A DNA stretch of 45,723 nt from JAKSCF01 sp028279945. GTDB lineage: Bacteria > Bacillota > Clostridia > Peptostreptococcales > JAAYPU01. The stretch covers positions 1-45,723 of the forward strand of contig JANQMT010000172.1 of assembly GCA_028279945.1 (NCBI GenBank), written 5' to 3'. Below are positions 1 through 8,518 of the stretch, one piece after another; the stretch's first letter is position 1; every line of letters starts with the position of its first letter. The translations under genes and the position numbers were made by a program. The notes under the pieces were generated by a model. The model saw nothing but the letters and a program-made list of their open reading frames with translations, was not told the origin of the DNA and did not search any database.

Positions 1-263
1 TTTATGATTCTTTTGACTTAAAAATCAACAGGATTGATGGGGAATTATTGTATGGAAGCATTTAAAATCAACATAAGTTGCATATTTGTATGAAAAATTT
101 GAATTTTTTAAAATTTCAAAGAATAGAAGCCGCTCAAACGTAAAAATAATTTACAATTTTACATAAAATGTTAAAAAAGAAAGGGATTTATAAGTTGAGG
201 TTAATGGAAAACACAAAAAAGGTAAAGAATTAACTTAGATTGGTTCTGTTTAATGCATTAAAA

Positions 264-281
264 TTGGCATAGTTTTTGCGA
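264..281 (+). promoter_or_regulatory. Sigma-54 (-24/-12) promoter
   Basis: The sequence TTGGCATAGTTTTTGCGA has the invariant GG (266-267) and GC (278-279) separated by exactly 10 bases, and matches the TTGGCAC-N5-TTGC consensus at nearly every conserved position. A start near 290 would give a leader of about 65 bases. Transcription would depend on RpoN and an ATP-dependent enhancer-binding protein whose gene is not in the window, probably upstream of it. Confidence 0.8.
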
Positions 282-311
282 TTTAAAATGTAACAGCATA
301 GAAATATTTAG

Positions 312-339
312 TCAACAAATTATGTCATTAATTTGTTGA
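312..339 (+). repeat. Perfect inverted repeat next to the first ribosome binding site
   Basis: TCAACAAAT (312-320) and ATTTGTTGA (331-339) form a perfect 9-bp stem with a 10-base spacer. It ends one base before the ribosome site CAGGAGG (341-347) of the gene at 356. As RNA it could mask or present the ribosome site, and as DNA it could be a protein-binding site. No U-tract follows, so it is not an intrinsic terminator. Confidence 0.6.
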
Positions 340-355
340 GCAGGAGGTATAAGAT

Positions 356-1099
356 ATGAAAAAAAAAGCTAAAAATTGGGAAGCAAAAGTGGGGGCCATT
401 TATATTGCATCAAGTCTTACGATGGAGAGAGAATGGCATATAGCCCTTCCGGATTCAGTGTCGTTTCATGTAGCACGCATTTCCCTTAAGGATGACAATT
501 CTACAGAGCAAGGGCTTATTGACATGCTGGAGTCAGGGCAAGTAGAGGAGGCTGCCACAAAGTTGGCGTCGGCTGAGGTTGATGTGATAGCTTTTGGCTG
601 TACTGCAGGAAGCTTTATTAAAGGAATTGAATGGGATAGAATGCTGGCTCAGAAAATTACAGAAGCAAGCGGTGGTATTCCTTCTACTACGACATCTAGT
701 GGTTTGCTTGAAGCATTAAAAGAACTTAAATGTAAGACCATAACAGTCGCTTCTCCATATTTAGAAGAATTAAATCTAAAAGAAAAAATGTTTTTAGAAG
801 GAAACGGAATAAAAGTTATAAACATCAGAGGAAAAGAATGTTTGAAAGATCAAGACATTGCAAAAATTACAGCTGAGGAATATATAGAGCTTCATATGGA
901 AATGGACTCTGAGGCGTCGGACTGTACTTTTATAACTTGTACCAATTCCAATACAATAGAGGCCATTCCATATTTAGAAGAAAAATTAAAAAAACCTGCA
1001 CTTTCAAGTAATCAAGTAACTTTATGGTCTGCATTAAAGAAAATTGGATATAAAGGTAGTATTAAGGGTTATGGCACTTTATTGGAGAAATATCTATAA
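356..1099 (+). CDS. Asp/Glu racemase-superfamily enzyme (maleate isomerase / arylmalonate decarboxylase-like)
   Basis: This 247-residue cytosolic protein has the two-domain architecture of the Asp/Glu/hydantoin racemase superfamily, at the usual length for maleate cis-trans isomerases and arylmalonate decarboxylase relatives. Both active-site cysteines are visible: Cys82 in the FGCTAGSF segment and Cys195 in ITCTNSNT. The CTNSN form is typical of maleate isomerase-like members. Two cysteines favour an isomerase or racemase over a decarboxylase, which uses one. The ATG lies 9 bases after CAGGAGG. It is the first gene after the sigma-54 promoter and is followed 15 bases later by an amidinohydrolase, then a TRAP transporter, so it probably acts on the imported organic acid or a product of it. 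The family is clear; the substrate is inferred only from context. Maleate to fumarate would fit the downstream fumarate-reductase-like flavoprotein. Confidence 0.75.
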   Translation: MKKKAKNWEAKVGAIYIASSLTMEREWHIALPDSVSFHVARISLKDDNSTEQGLIDMLESGQVEEAATKLASAEVDVIAFGCTAGSFIKGIEWDRMLAQKITEASGGIPSTTTSSGLLEALKELKCKTITVASPYLEELNLKEKMFLEGNGIKVINIRGKECLKDQDIAKITAEEYIELHMEMDSEASDCTFITCTNSNTIEAIPYLEEKLKKPALSSNQVTLWSALKKIGYKGSIKGYGTLLEKYL

Positions 1100-1114
1100 A
1101 GGAGATGGAGAAAA

Positions 1115-2008
1115 TTGTCAAGAAACAGATTTGGGTTATATGGAATAACATACGATACTTCTGCCGGAAGAGGATGGCCGGGGGCAAGGTATGCTCCGGA
1201 CAGCATAAGAAAGGCTATAGCCGGTATTCAATCAAGGTTTGAAGAAAATAAAATATTTGATGTGGTTAATAATAGAATCATTGATTTTTCAAAAATAGAT
1301 TTTAAAGACTTTGGAAACACAGATCATATCAGTAGATATAGCCATGAGAAAACAATAGAAGAAATAAAAAATAACATTAATATAATTTTCCAACAGGGAT
1401 ATACGCCTATATTATTAGGAGGTGATCACTCCATAACATGGCCGGGGATACTATCGTTATATGAAAATACATCAGGAAAGATTGGCATTATAGACTTTGA
1501 TGCACACTTAGATATCAAATACTACTCAGAAGTCCAAGGCAAATATTCAGGGAGCAGTCAAATAAGACGTGCTATAGAGCTTGAACGAATTTCCGGAGAG
1601 AATGTCGTTGAGATAGGTCCCAGAGGATATAATTACCCGGAGCATTATGAATTCATTAAAGAAAGCAAAATGACTATCATTCCCCCAAAGGAAGTATTTG
1701 ACCAAGGTGTAGAAGCTGTAGCAAAAAAGGCTTTGGAATTGGCTAAAAAAGGAACAGACCATATATATTTAACGGTTGATATAGATGTTTTGGATACAGC
1801 ATTTGCTTTAGGCTCAGGAGGCCAAGAGCCTGCCGGAATTTCATCCTATCAGCTGTCAACCTTTATTAAGGAAGTAGCACCATATGTTGATATCATAGAT
1901 ATCGTTGAAGTGAATCCAATGACAGATCATAAGGAGCTGACATCCAATGTTGCTGCTAATCTGATCTATGATTATATGGCTTCAGTTTACTACAGTAACA
2001 ATGACTAA
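1115..2008 (+). CDS. Arginase/agmatinase/formiminoglutamase-family amidinohydrolase
   Basis: This 297-residue ureohydrolase of normal family length would be a binuclear manganese enzyme that hydrolyses a guanidino, amidino or formimino group. All metal-ligand motifs are present: GGDHSITWP near residues 102-110, DFDAHLD near 127-133, and the VDIDVLD segment near 222-228. The following substrate-loop region reads GSGGQEPAG rather than the common GTPEPGG form, so specificity should not be assumed to be agmatine or arginine. Translation starts at a TTG codon 4 bases after the second GGAG of an AAGGAGATGGAG ribosome site. It lies 15 bases after the racemase-family gene and 30 before the TRAP genes, so it is probably co-transcribed with them. 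An amidino or ureido organic acid as imported substrate would explain the context, but that is inference. Confidence 0.85.
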   Translation: MSRNRFGLYGITYDTSAGRGWPGARYAPDSIRKAIAGIQSRFEENKIFDVVNNRIIDFSKIDFKDFGNTDHISRYSHEKTIEEIKNNINIIFQQGYTPILLGGDHSITWPGILSLYENTSGKIGIIDFDAHLDIKYYSEVQGKYSGSSQIRRAIELERISGENVVEIGPRGYNYPEHYEFIKESKMTIIPPKEVFDQGVEAVAKKALELAKKGTDHIYLTVDIDVLDTAFALGSGGQEPAGISSYQLSTFIKEVAPYVDIIDIVEVNPMTDHKELTSNVAANLIYDYMASVYYSNND

Positions 2009-2038
2009 TAATGATAATAACTTCAAAGGAGGTAAAAC

Positions 2039-2551
2039 GTGAATGCTTTAAAAAAAATTGATACTTTTATTTATAAAATGGAAGAGAGTATTTTAGCTTT
2101 TAGTATTATGGGGATGTCATTGATATTAGTGAGCAATGTAACAGCAAGATTAGTCTTCGACAGCAGTTTAATTTTTGCTGAAGAAATAGGACGATATTTA
2201 ATCGTTTTAGTTACCTTTATGGGTATGAGTTATGTAGCAAGAATAGACAAGCATGTAAAAGTTTCGGCTTTTTATGACCATTCCTCTCTAAAAGTAAAAA
2301 AGATTATTGCATTATTAATTTCTTCCTTTACAAGTATAACTTTATTTTGGTTGTGCTATATCGCATATAGATATATGCTTTCCACCATTGCATCAGGGCG
2401 GGTGAGTCCGGCATTAGGGATTCCCGTTTACCTAATAACAGGATTGGTGTGCTTAGGTATATTCTTTACAGCCATTCAATATCTGGTCATTTTTATTTTA
2501 AATATAAAAGAAAAGGATATATACATTGGAAGATTTAAGCAACATGAATAA
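2039..2551 (+). CDS. TRAP transporter small membrane subunit (DctQ family)
   Basis: This 170-residue membrane protein has four hydrophobic segments (about residues 17-37, 49-67, 90-112 and 128-153), the usual topology and length of a DctQ-type small subunit. Its conserved middle part, EEIGRYLIVLVTFMGMSYVAR, is family-typical. It forms the membrane complex with the large subunit encoded next. It starts at a GTG codon 5 bases after AAAGGAGGT. The order small subunit, large subunit, binding protein at 2039-4936 is complete, so this is a full sodium-coupled tripartite importer for an organic acid. Confidence 0.88.
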   Translation: MNALKKIDTFIYKMEESILAFSIMGMSLILVSNVTARLVFDSSLIFAEEIGRYLIVLVTFMGMSYVARIDKHVKVSAFYDHSSLKVKKIIALLISSFTSITLFWLCYIAYRYMLSTIASGRVSPALGIPVYLITGLVCLGIFFTAIQYLVIFILNIKEKDIYIGRFKQHE

Positions 2552-2571
2552 CTGAGATTGGAGGAAAAAAT

Positions 2572-3846
2572 ATGTCTTTTCTTATAATATTTATTTTAAT
2601 CTATTTTTTATTAATGGGTTATCCAATGTTTATGCCTATGACGGTATGTGCATTAGTCATTATGAGCATATATGTTCCTAATTTGGACTTAATACTTGTG
2701 GTTCAGCAATTCATTAACGGGGTGTCTACATATGTACTTCTAGCCATTCCTATGTTTATATTTGCAGCTGATATTATGAGTAAGGGCCATACCTCTAACA
2801 GATTAGTAGATTTAGTTAAAGGATACTGTGGACATATCTATGGTGGACTAGCAATTACTATTGCCGGAGCTTGTACGATATTTGGGGCAATATCAGGTTC
2901 TGCAAACGCTACAGTAGTAGCAATTGGGAAGCCTATGAGAGATAAGATGATAGAGAATGGTTACAGTGTAGAAAATACAGATGCGTTAATCATCAGCTCT
3001 GCTACAATAGCTACCTTAATACCACCGAGTATTAATATGATTATGTATTGTGTTTTGACAGGTACTTCCGTAGGTGAATTGTTTATGGCAGGGATTGTAC
3101 CTGGCTTAATGGTATTTGGTATATTTGCATTTTATAATTATTATCATGCCAGAAAAAATAATATTCCAAGAAGCAAGAAAACGACGATTAAAGAAAAGTT
3201 TATTATAACAAAAAAATCCATATTAGCGTTAGGATTTCCTATTGTAATTGTAGGCGGCATATATTCAGGCATCTTTAGTCCAACAGAAGCAGCTGCCGTA
3301 GCAGTTTTCTATGCAATAATATGTGAAATGATTGTTTACAAAACCGTCAAACTAAGTGATTTATACAGCATAGCTTTATCCACAGGTGTTATGACAGCTA
3401 CAGTGTTTATATTGATATCTGCAGGACAAGCTTTTACATGGATGATCACGTATTTGCAAATTCCCCAGATGCTTACAACAGCTGTTTTAGGGGTTGATCC
3501 TTCCGCTGTTAAAATTATTATAGTCGTTACATTATTCTTTTTCGTTAGCTGTATGTTCGTCGACCAAATAGTTGCAATGCTTATATTATTACCGATTTTT
3601 TTTCCTGTGGCTATGCAAGCAGGAATTGATCCTATTTACCTTGGCATAATTGTTTCAGTACAAGCTGCTATAGGTTCTGTTACTCCGCCTTTTGGTTCAA
3701 ACATTTTTGTTGCATGTGCAGCCTTTGATAAGCCTTATTTAAAAATAATAAAAGGTTTGCCGGTATATTTATTTATGTTTTTTATAGTCTCTTTGCTGAT
3801 CATGTTAGTACCTGAAATATCAACAGCATATAGACTATTTAAATAA
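2572..3846 (+). CDS. TRAP transporter large membrane subunit (DctM family)
   Basis: This 424-residue, very hydrophobic protein with about 11-12 predicted membrane segments is the ion-coupled permease of the TRAP transporter. Family features include the early GAISGSANATVVAIGKPM stretch (about residues 105-122), the middle SGIFSPTEAAAVAVFYA segment, and a late SVTPPFGSNIFVACA segment, all typical of DctM transport loops. Length is normal. It begins at an ATG preceded by TTGGAGG, 20 bases after dctQ, and the substrate-binding protein follows 28 bases later. It works with the membrane small subunit and the extracytoplasmic binding lipoprotein to take up a carboxylate using the sodium gradient. 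Confidence 0.93.
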   Translation: MSFLIIFILIYFLLMGYPMFMPMTVCALVIMSIYVPNLDLILVVQQFINGVSTYVLLAIPMFIFAADIMSKGHTSNRLVDLVKGYCGHIYGGLAITIAGACTIFGAISGSANATVVAIGKPMRDKMIENGYSVENTDALIISSATIATLIPPSINMIMYCVLTGTSVGELFMAGIVPGLMVFGIFAFYNYYHARKNNIPRSKKTTIKEKFIITKKSILALGFPIVIVGGIYSGIFSPTEAAAVAVFYAIICEMIVYKTVKLSDLYSIALSTGVMTATVFILISAGQAFTWMITYLQIPQMLTTAVLGVDPSAVKIIIVVTLFFFVSCMFVDQIVAMLILLPIFFPVAMQAGIDPIYLGIIVSVQAAIGSVTPPFGSNIFVACAAFDKPYLKIIKGLPVYLFMFFIVSLLIMLVPEISTAYRLFK

Positions 3847-3874
3847 TAAAATTATATGAGGAGAGATGATTTTT

Positions 3875-4936
3875 ATGAAAATTTTATCACTAAAAAAGGT
3901 TGTATCTCTAATGAGTTTAATTCTGGTAATGGTAGTAGCTTTTACTGGATGTGGGGCACCAAGTCCGGATGAGTCTGGAGAAACAAACTCTGAAGAAGTA
4001 ATGGTTTGGAAGTTAGCCCATAGTGGAAGAAATGACGACATGCTTGATACGTATGCAAAAAAATTCAAAGAATATGCTGAGCAGGAGTTTGAAGGAAAAG
4101 TAGAAATTGAGTTATATCCTGCAGAGCAATTAGGTGATGATACGACAAGACTGGAATTGGCTCAAAATGGTGGTGTTGAATTTGCAATAGTAGCAGCACC
4201 TTTCATTGGAAATGTAGTGCCGGAAGTACAAGCTTTTTCAATGAACTTTATGTTTGATGAAGATAAAGAGCTTAATGCAAAGGTATTACGTGAAGGTAAT
4301 GCGACTAAAGAATTAAATAAGATGCTGGAAGAAAAAAACGTGAAGGCATTGGATTGGATATTGGAGGACTTTAGTTGCTGGACAAGCAATAAGCCTATAA
4401 GGACATTAGAAGATTTTCAAGGTTTAAAGATAAGAGTAATGGAATCACCAATGGACATAGAAGGCGTTCGTGTTTTAGGGGCAAACCCAACACCCATTTC
4501 ATTTGCAGAAGTATATAGTGCTCTACAACTCAACATGGTGGATGGACAACAAAATCCAATCGTTATTATTAACAGCAATAAATTTTATGAAGTTCAAAAA
4601 TACCTAACGCTGTCCAATCACACAGTTGTAGTAGATATAATTGCCAGTAATCCTGATTTTTGGGATTCTTTAAGTCATGAAGATCAAGAAAAGCTAAATA
4701 AAGTTTTTCTAAAAGTTAATGCGTTAATTATTGAGCAGCAAGGCGTTCAAACAGCAGAAGCATTAGAAGAAATTAAAGCAGCAGGAACGACAGAGATTAT
4801 TGAGCTTTCTGCGGAAGAAAAAGAAAAATTTATAGAAGCCAGTGCTAAGGCAGAAGATAAATTTATTGAATTAGCAGGAGAGAACGGTAAAAAAATACTA
4901 GATTTATTTATTCAGGATATGGAGAATTTTAGATAG
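3875..4936 (+). CDS. TRAP transporter substrate-binding lipoprotein (DctP family)
   Basis: This 353-residue DctP-family solute receptor starts with a lipoprotein signal: a basic start, a hydrophobic core and an FTGC lipobox (cysteine near residue 26), so it is anchored outside the membrane. The RVMESPMDIEGVRVLGANPTP and YSALQLNMVDGQQNP regions match DctP; the arginine in the first is the usual carboxylate-binding residue of TRAP receptors. I chose ATG 3875 rather than ATG 3866 because the GAGGAG ribosome site (3859-3864) abuts 3866 but lies 10 bases from 3875. Ligands of this family are mostly carboxylates; the actual ligand here is unknown. Confidence 0.9.
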   Translation: MKILSLKKVVSLMSLILVMVVAFTGCGAPSPDESGETNSEEVMVWKLAHSGRNDDMLDTYAKKFKEYAEQEFEGKVEIELYPAEQLGDDTTRLELAQNGGVEFAIVAAPFIGNVVPEVQAFSMNFMFDEDKELNAKVLREGNATKELNKMLEEKNVKALDWILEDFSCWTSNKPIRTLEDFQGLKIRVMESPMDIEGVRVLGANPTPISFAEVYSALQLNMVDGQQNPIVIINSNKFYEVQKYLTLSNHTVVVDIIASNPDFWDSLSHEDQEKLNKVFLKVNALIIEQQGVQTAEALEEIKAAGTTEIIELSAEEKEKFIEASAKAEDKFIELAGENGKKILDLFIQDMENFR

Positions 4937-5018
4937 TTTAATGTAAATATTATATGATTTAAACACCAATGCAGACGAAAAATAACATATAAAGAAGCCT
5001 GTTTTTTTGTAAGGCTGA

Positions 5019-5050
5019 ATCATACCGCACGGTTTACGTGCGGTCATGAT
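5019..5050 (+). repeat. Long hairpin between dctP and the flavoprotein gene
   Basis: ATCAT plus ACCGCACG (5019-5031) pairs with CGTGCGGT-C-ATGAT (5037-5050), giving a 13-bp stem with a single bulged base and a 5-base loop. It is much more GC-rich than its surroundings. Only TTATTATTG follows instead of a U-tract, so it is at best a weak terminator. An mRNA processing or stability element, or a protein-binding palindrome, is equally possible. A smaller AGCCT/AGGCT stem lies just upstream (4996-5016). Confidence 0.6.
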
Positions 5051-5103
5051 TTATTATTGAGTTTATGTCAAGAAATATGAAGGCTTTTATTAGGGGGTGT
5101 AGA

Positions 5104-7107
5104 ATGGTAAATAATATCATTGAGGTAGACGTATTGGTGATCGGTGGCGGCACGGCAGGAGGGCTTGCAGCCATAGAAGCAAAAAAGATTACGGATAGCA
5201 TATTATTAGTTTCAAAGGGCTGCGCCGGGCGAAGCGGAAATACCCCTATGGCAGAAGGCGGTATCCAGGCATCCTTTCATTCTGAAGACAGCCCAAAGGA
5301 ACACATCAAAGATACGATGAATGCCGGACGGTATATCAATGATATTTCATTGGTATCAACCCTTACGGAAAAAGCGCCTGAGAATATTAAAGGCCTAGAA
5401 GCATATGGTGTAAAATTCAAAAAAGAAAATGGAGAATTCTTTCAATACGCAGCAAGTGGGAGTACCCATTTTCGCTGCTTATGGATTGAAGGAAGTGGTA
5501 CAGGATTATCCTTTCCAATTTATAAAGAAGTTAAAAGACTGGGCATCCATATCATGGAAGATGTTATGATAACGAAAGTGCTGACTTCAAATCATACGGT
5601 TAGCGGGGCTTGCGGCGTAGATTTCAAAAGAGGGAAGTTTATCGGTATTCGGGCAAAGTCTGTTGTTATAGCTACAGGAGGCAATGAGGCCCTGTACAAT
5701 ATTTCAGATGCTTCCCTTGATTCTACCGGAGATGGAGTGGTACTCGCCTATCAGGCTGAGGCAGAATTGATTGACATGGAATTCATTCAGTTTTATCCCC
5801 ATGCCCTTATCTACCCAAAGGCACTAAAGGGCTTAGTTATCCCTGAAGAAGTGTATTATGACAATCTGATTGGAGGAAAACTCGTCAATGGATTAGGTGA
5901 AAGATTTGCCTATAAATATGATTTCGAAAGGAAAGAAAATACGACGAGAGATATTTTAACAAGGGCGATATATACCGAAATAGAAGAGGGAAGAGGGTCG
6001 GAGCATGGCGGTGTTATAATAGACTTAAGAAAATGCAGTAAAGAAAAGGTTATGGGATTGGTAGGCCCATTGTATCGTTATTTGATTATGAATGGTATAG
6101 ATATGTTGGCCACACCGCTGGAAGTGGTACCGAGTGCCCACTATCAGTGCGGAGGCATAAGGATAGATGAGAAGGGTAGAACCACCGTTAAAGGATTATA
6201 TGCGGCGGGAGAATGTACAGGAGGTTTGGATGGTGCAAATAGACTTTCCAGCAATGCTTTAACCGCTGCGGTGGTTTTTGGAATGACTGCAGGAAAAAAT
6301 GCGGCTGAATATGCCCAGACGGTTAAAAATATTCCCATTAATGAAAAACAGCTCCAAAAAGAGCGTACTAGGATTTGCGAAATAACGGAGCAAGAACATG
6401 AAGACGGAGAAGATGTCCTGAAGATAAAAAATGAGCTTCAAATGTTGATGTCCCAAAAAGTAGGGATCATTCGCAGTAAAGACAGCTTAGAGAAAGCACT
6501 CAATGAAATTCTTCTCATCAAGAATGAAAAATTCAATAGGATCTGCTTGAAAAATCGAGAAAGAATATATAATTTAGAAATATTGGAACTACTCGAACTC
6601 TATAATTTAATTGAAAATGCAATAATAGTTGCAAAATCTGCTCTATTTCGTAATGAAAGCAGAGGCAATCATTTTAGAAAAGACTATCCCCATGAAGATA
6701 ATGTTATATGGAAAAAACATACCATCGTAAAAAAAGAAGGCAACAAGATGAGTGTCCGAAACATTCCCGTAGAAACACTGGAAAGCAAAGAAAAAAACAC
6801 AATAAAAGAGATGGCTGCCATAAAAATTTTAAAACAAAATAAAGAGGAAAAAACCTATGAGAAATATGAAATACCATATGATGAAAATAAGAATGTACTG
6901 CAGGTTCTTTTAGATATATTTGAAGGGTTGGATAGAACTTTAGCAGTGAGAAGGTACCGCTGTAATAGGGGAATGTGTGGTTCATGTACTATGAGAATCA
7001 ACGGCGAAATCAGACGGGCTTGTACGACTAAAATGACCAAGGCAATGATTGTGGAGCCTATAGAAAAATATGGCGTCATAAAAGACGTGGTAGCCAATCT
7101 GGAGTAA
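5104..7107 (+). CDS. Fumarate reductase/succinate dehydrogenase-like flavoprotein fused to a [2Fe-2S] ferredoxin domain
   Basis: This 667-residue fusion protein begins with an FAD-binding FrdA/SdhA/NadB-type domain: dinucleotide motif VIGGGTAGG near the start, GRSGNTPMAEGGIQAS, and the family signature HYQCGGI...GLYAAGECTGGLDGANRLSSNAL around residues 345-390. The TTRDILTRAI and GRG segment matches SdhA/FrdA. Its last ~110 residues resemble the N-terminal plant-type ferredoxin half of SdhB/FrdB, with all four cluster cysteines (Cys620-x4-Cys-x2-Cys-x11-Cys, in CNRGMCGSC and RRAC). Standard FrdA is about 580-600 residues, and the [2Fe-2S] domain normally sits on a separate subunit. I chose ATG 5104 because GGGGG (5092-5096) precedes it at good spacing and the upstream ATG 5065 has no ribosome site. 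No signal peptide or membrane anchor is visible, so a soluble reductase or oxidase of a dicarboxylate-like substrate is likely. Confidence 0.85.
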   Translation: MVNNIIEVDVLVIGGGTAGGLAAIEAKKITDSILLVSKGCAGRSGNTPMAEGGIQASFHSEDSPKEHIKDTMNAGRYINDISLVSTLTEKAPENIKGLEAYGVKFKKENGEFFQYAASGSTHFRCLWIEGSGTGLSFPIYKEVKRLGIHIMEDVMITKVLTSNHTVSGACGVDFKRGKFIGIRAKSVVIATGGNEALYNISDASLDSTGDGVVLAYQAEAELIDMEFIQFYPHALIYPKALKGLVIPEEVYYDNLIGGKLVNGLGERFAYKYDFERKENTTRDILTRAIYTEIEEGRGSEHGGVIIDLRKCSKEKVMGLVGPLYRYLIMNGIDMLATPLEVVPSAHYQCGGIRIDEKGRTTVKGLYAAGECTGGLDGANRLSSNALTAAVVFGMTAGKNAAEYAQTVKNIPINEKQLQKERTRICEITEQEHEDGEDVLKIKNELQMLMSQKVGIIRSKDSLEKALNEILLIKNEKFNRICLKNRERIYNLEILELLELYNLIENAIIVAKSALFRNESRGNHFRKDYPHEDNVIWKKHTIVKKEGNKMSVRNIPVETLESKEKNTIKEMAAIKILKQNKEEKTYEKYEIPYDENKNVLQVLLDIFEGLDRTLAVRRYRCNRGMCGSCTMRINGEIRRACTTKMTKAMIVEPIEKYGVIKDVVANLE

Positions 7108-7222
7108 TTATTTATTAAATGCTCTTAAGTTGAAAGAGGTGCCATTGACGTCATGAATGGAAGTAATAGAGATAGGTTCTATGGGCTGAATAACAAAAAA
7201 GATGAGAAAGGATTGACTTACC

Positions 7223-8485
7223 ATGAAATATGATATCTCTTATATAAGAGAACAATTCCCGAGTTTGAAAAGGGAGATTAACGGATTTAAAGCCGCTTAT
7301 TTTGACGGAGCAGCAGGTACGCAGGTGCCACAGAAGGTAGTGGATAAAATAAGTGATTATCTTATCCATCACAATGCGAATAAATATGGCTTTTATGCTA
7401 CAAGTTTAGAAACCCATGAATTATTAGACCATGCAAGAGAAACCATGGCACTATTCTTGGGGTGTGAGAGGGACGAAATATCCTTTGGGTATAGTTCTAC
7501 AACCAATAATTTTATGATTTCACAAGCCATTGCAAGGGATCTAAAAGCAGGAGATGAAATCGTAATCACGGATTTAGATCACGAGTGCAATCGATCACCC
7601 TGGATAGCGCTTGAAGACAAAGGGGTGGTTATTAAAAGTGTAAAAATTGATAAAGATCAATTGATTTTAGACATGGATGATTTAGCCCATAAGATCACAG
7701 ATAAGACAAAAGTGGTTGCCATTGGATATGCTTCAAATGGTATAGGGACCATTAATGATGTAGAAACAGCTGTTAAAATGGCTCATGAAGTGGGAGCCTA
7801 TACGGTTATTGATGCGGTACACTATGCTTCTCACAAACCTATAGATGTCAAAAAAATTGATACGGATTTTCTGTTCTGTTCTGCCTATAAGTTTTTCGGG
7901 GCGCATCTTGGCATACTGTATACAAAAAGTGATGTAGCAAAAAAGCTGAAAACTCTTAGAATTATTCCCAACGAAGATGTTTCTCCAGGCAAGTTTGAAA
8001 CCGGTACACCCAATTTTGCTTTTGCTTGTGGTGCTGCACAGGCTGTAGAGTTTATTGCGGATGTTGGCGTAAGGCACGAGAGTCATTTGATGGATCAATT
8101 AGACGGAATAGAAGGCAAGAGAAGAAATATCGTTGCGGGCATGTTAAGCTTTGAAGAACATGAAGATAGATTATCAAAATATTTGGTTGAAAGATTGAGA
8201 AACATATCCCAAATAAAAATATACGCCGCACCTAACGGGTATTCAAAAACCCCCACAGTTTCATTTACCATCCAAGGTATAAGTTCGGAAGATATATGCA
8301 AAGCATTAGCAAAAAAAGGATTATTTGTTGCTAACGGACATTTTTTGGCATTTGAACTGATTGTTAATACTTTAGGTCTGGGAAATGACGGAGTAGTACG
8401 TGTTAGTTTCGCACCATATAATACACAGGAAGAAGTCGAAAGACTGATACAGGCAATAGAAGAGTTATCACAAATTAAGAGATAA
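7223..8485 (+). CDS. Class V aminotransferase, cysteine-desulfurase-like, without the SufS-type cysteine
   Basis: This 420-residue PLP enzyme of fold-type I resembles SufS/CsdA and the desulfurase-like subfamily. The PLP lysine lies in CSAYKFFGAHLG, and the cofactor-contact stretches YSSTTNNF, TDLDHECNRSPW and VIDAVHYASHKPID are recognisable. In true SufS enzymes the catalytic cysteine sits in an RxGHHCA-like loop near the C-terminus. The corresponding region here reads VANGHFLAFEL and has no cysteine, so classical persulfide formation on that loop is unlikely; a lyase, epimerase or aminotransferase activity is possible. The ATG is preceded at slightly long spacing by GAAAGGA. It follows the flavoprotein gene by 115 bases and precedes a small DUF6506-like gene by 33. 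The presence of TusA-like genes downstream still hints at sulfur chemistry. Confidence 0.75.
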   Translation: MKYDISYIREQFPSLKREINGFKAAYFDGAAGTQVPQKVVDKISDYLIHHNANKYGFYATSLETHELLDHARETMALFLGCERDEISFGYSSTTNNFMISQAIARDLKAGDEIVITDLDHECNRSPWIALEDKGVVIKSVKIDKDQLILDMDDLAHKITDKTKVVAIGYASNGIGTINDVETAVKMAHEVGAYTVIDAVHYASHKPIDVKKIDTDFLFCSAYKFFGAHLGILYTKSDVAKKLKTLRIIPNEDVSPGKFETGTPNFAFACGAAQAVEFIADVGVRHESHLMDQLDGIEGKRRNIVAGMLSFEEHEDRLSKYLVERLRNISQIKIYAAPNGYSKTPTVSFTIQGISSEDICKALAKKGLFVANGHFLAFELIVNTLGLGNDGVVRVSFAPYNTQEEVERLIQAIEELSQIKR

Positions 8486-8518
8486 TGATTGAAATGATTA
8501 CGGTAAGGAGTGAGAAAA

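Larger units (their letters stand above)
1..355. other. 5' noncoding region upstream of the first operon
   Basis: This stretch is AT-rich and I see no plausible reading frame in it. Its recognisable content is a sigma-54-type promoter at 264-281 and an inverted repeat at 312-339, both listed separately. Sigma-54 promoters need an enhancer-binding activator that usually binds 80-200 bases upstream, so 60-200 is the natural place for an activator site. The only weak symmetry I see there is TTTGAA/TTCAAA around 98-120, which I do not call as a site. Confidence 0.6.

Noticed and set aside
7733..8098. 121-codon open frame on the minus strand
   Set aside because: It is wholly inside the aminotransferase gene, has no ribosome site and encodes a composition unlike a folded protein.
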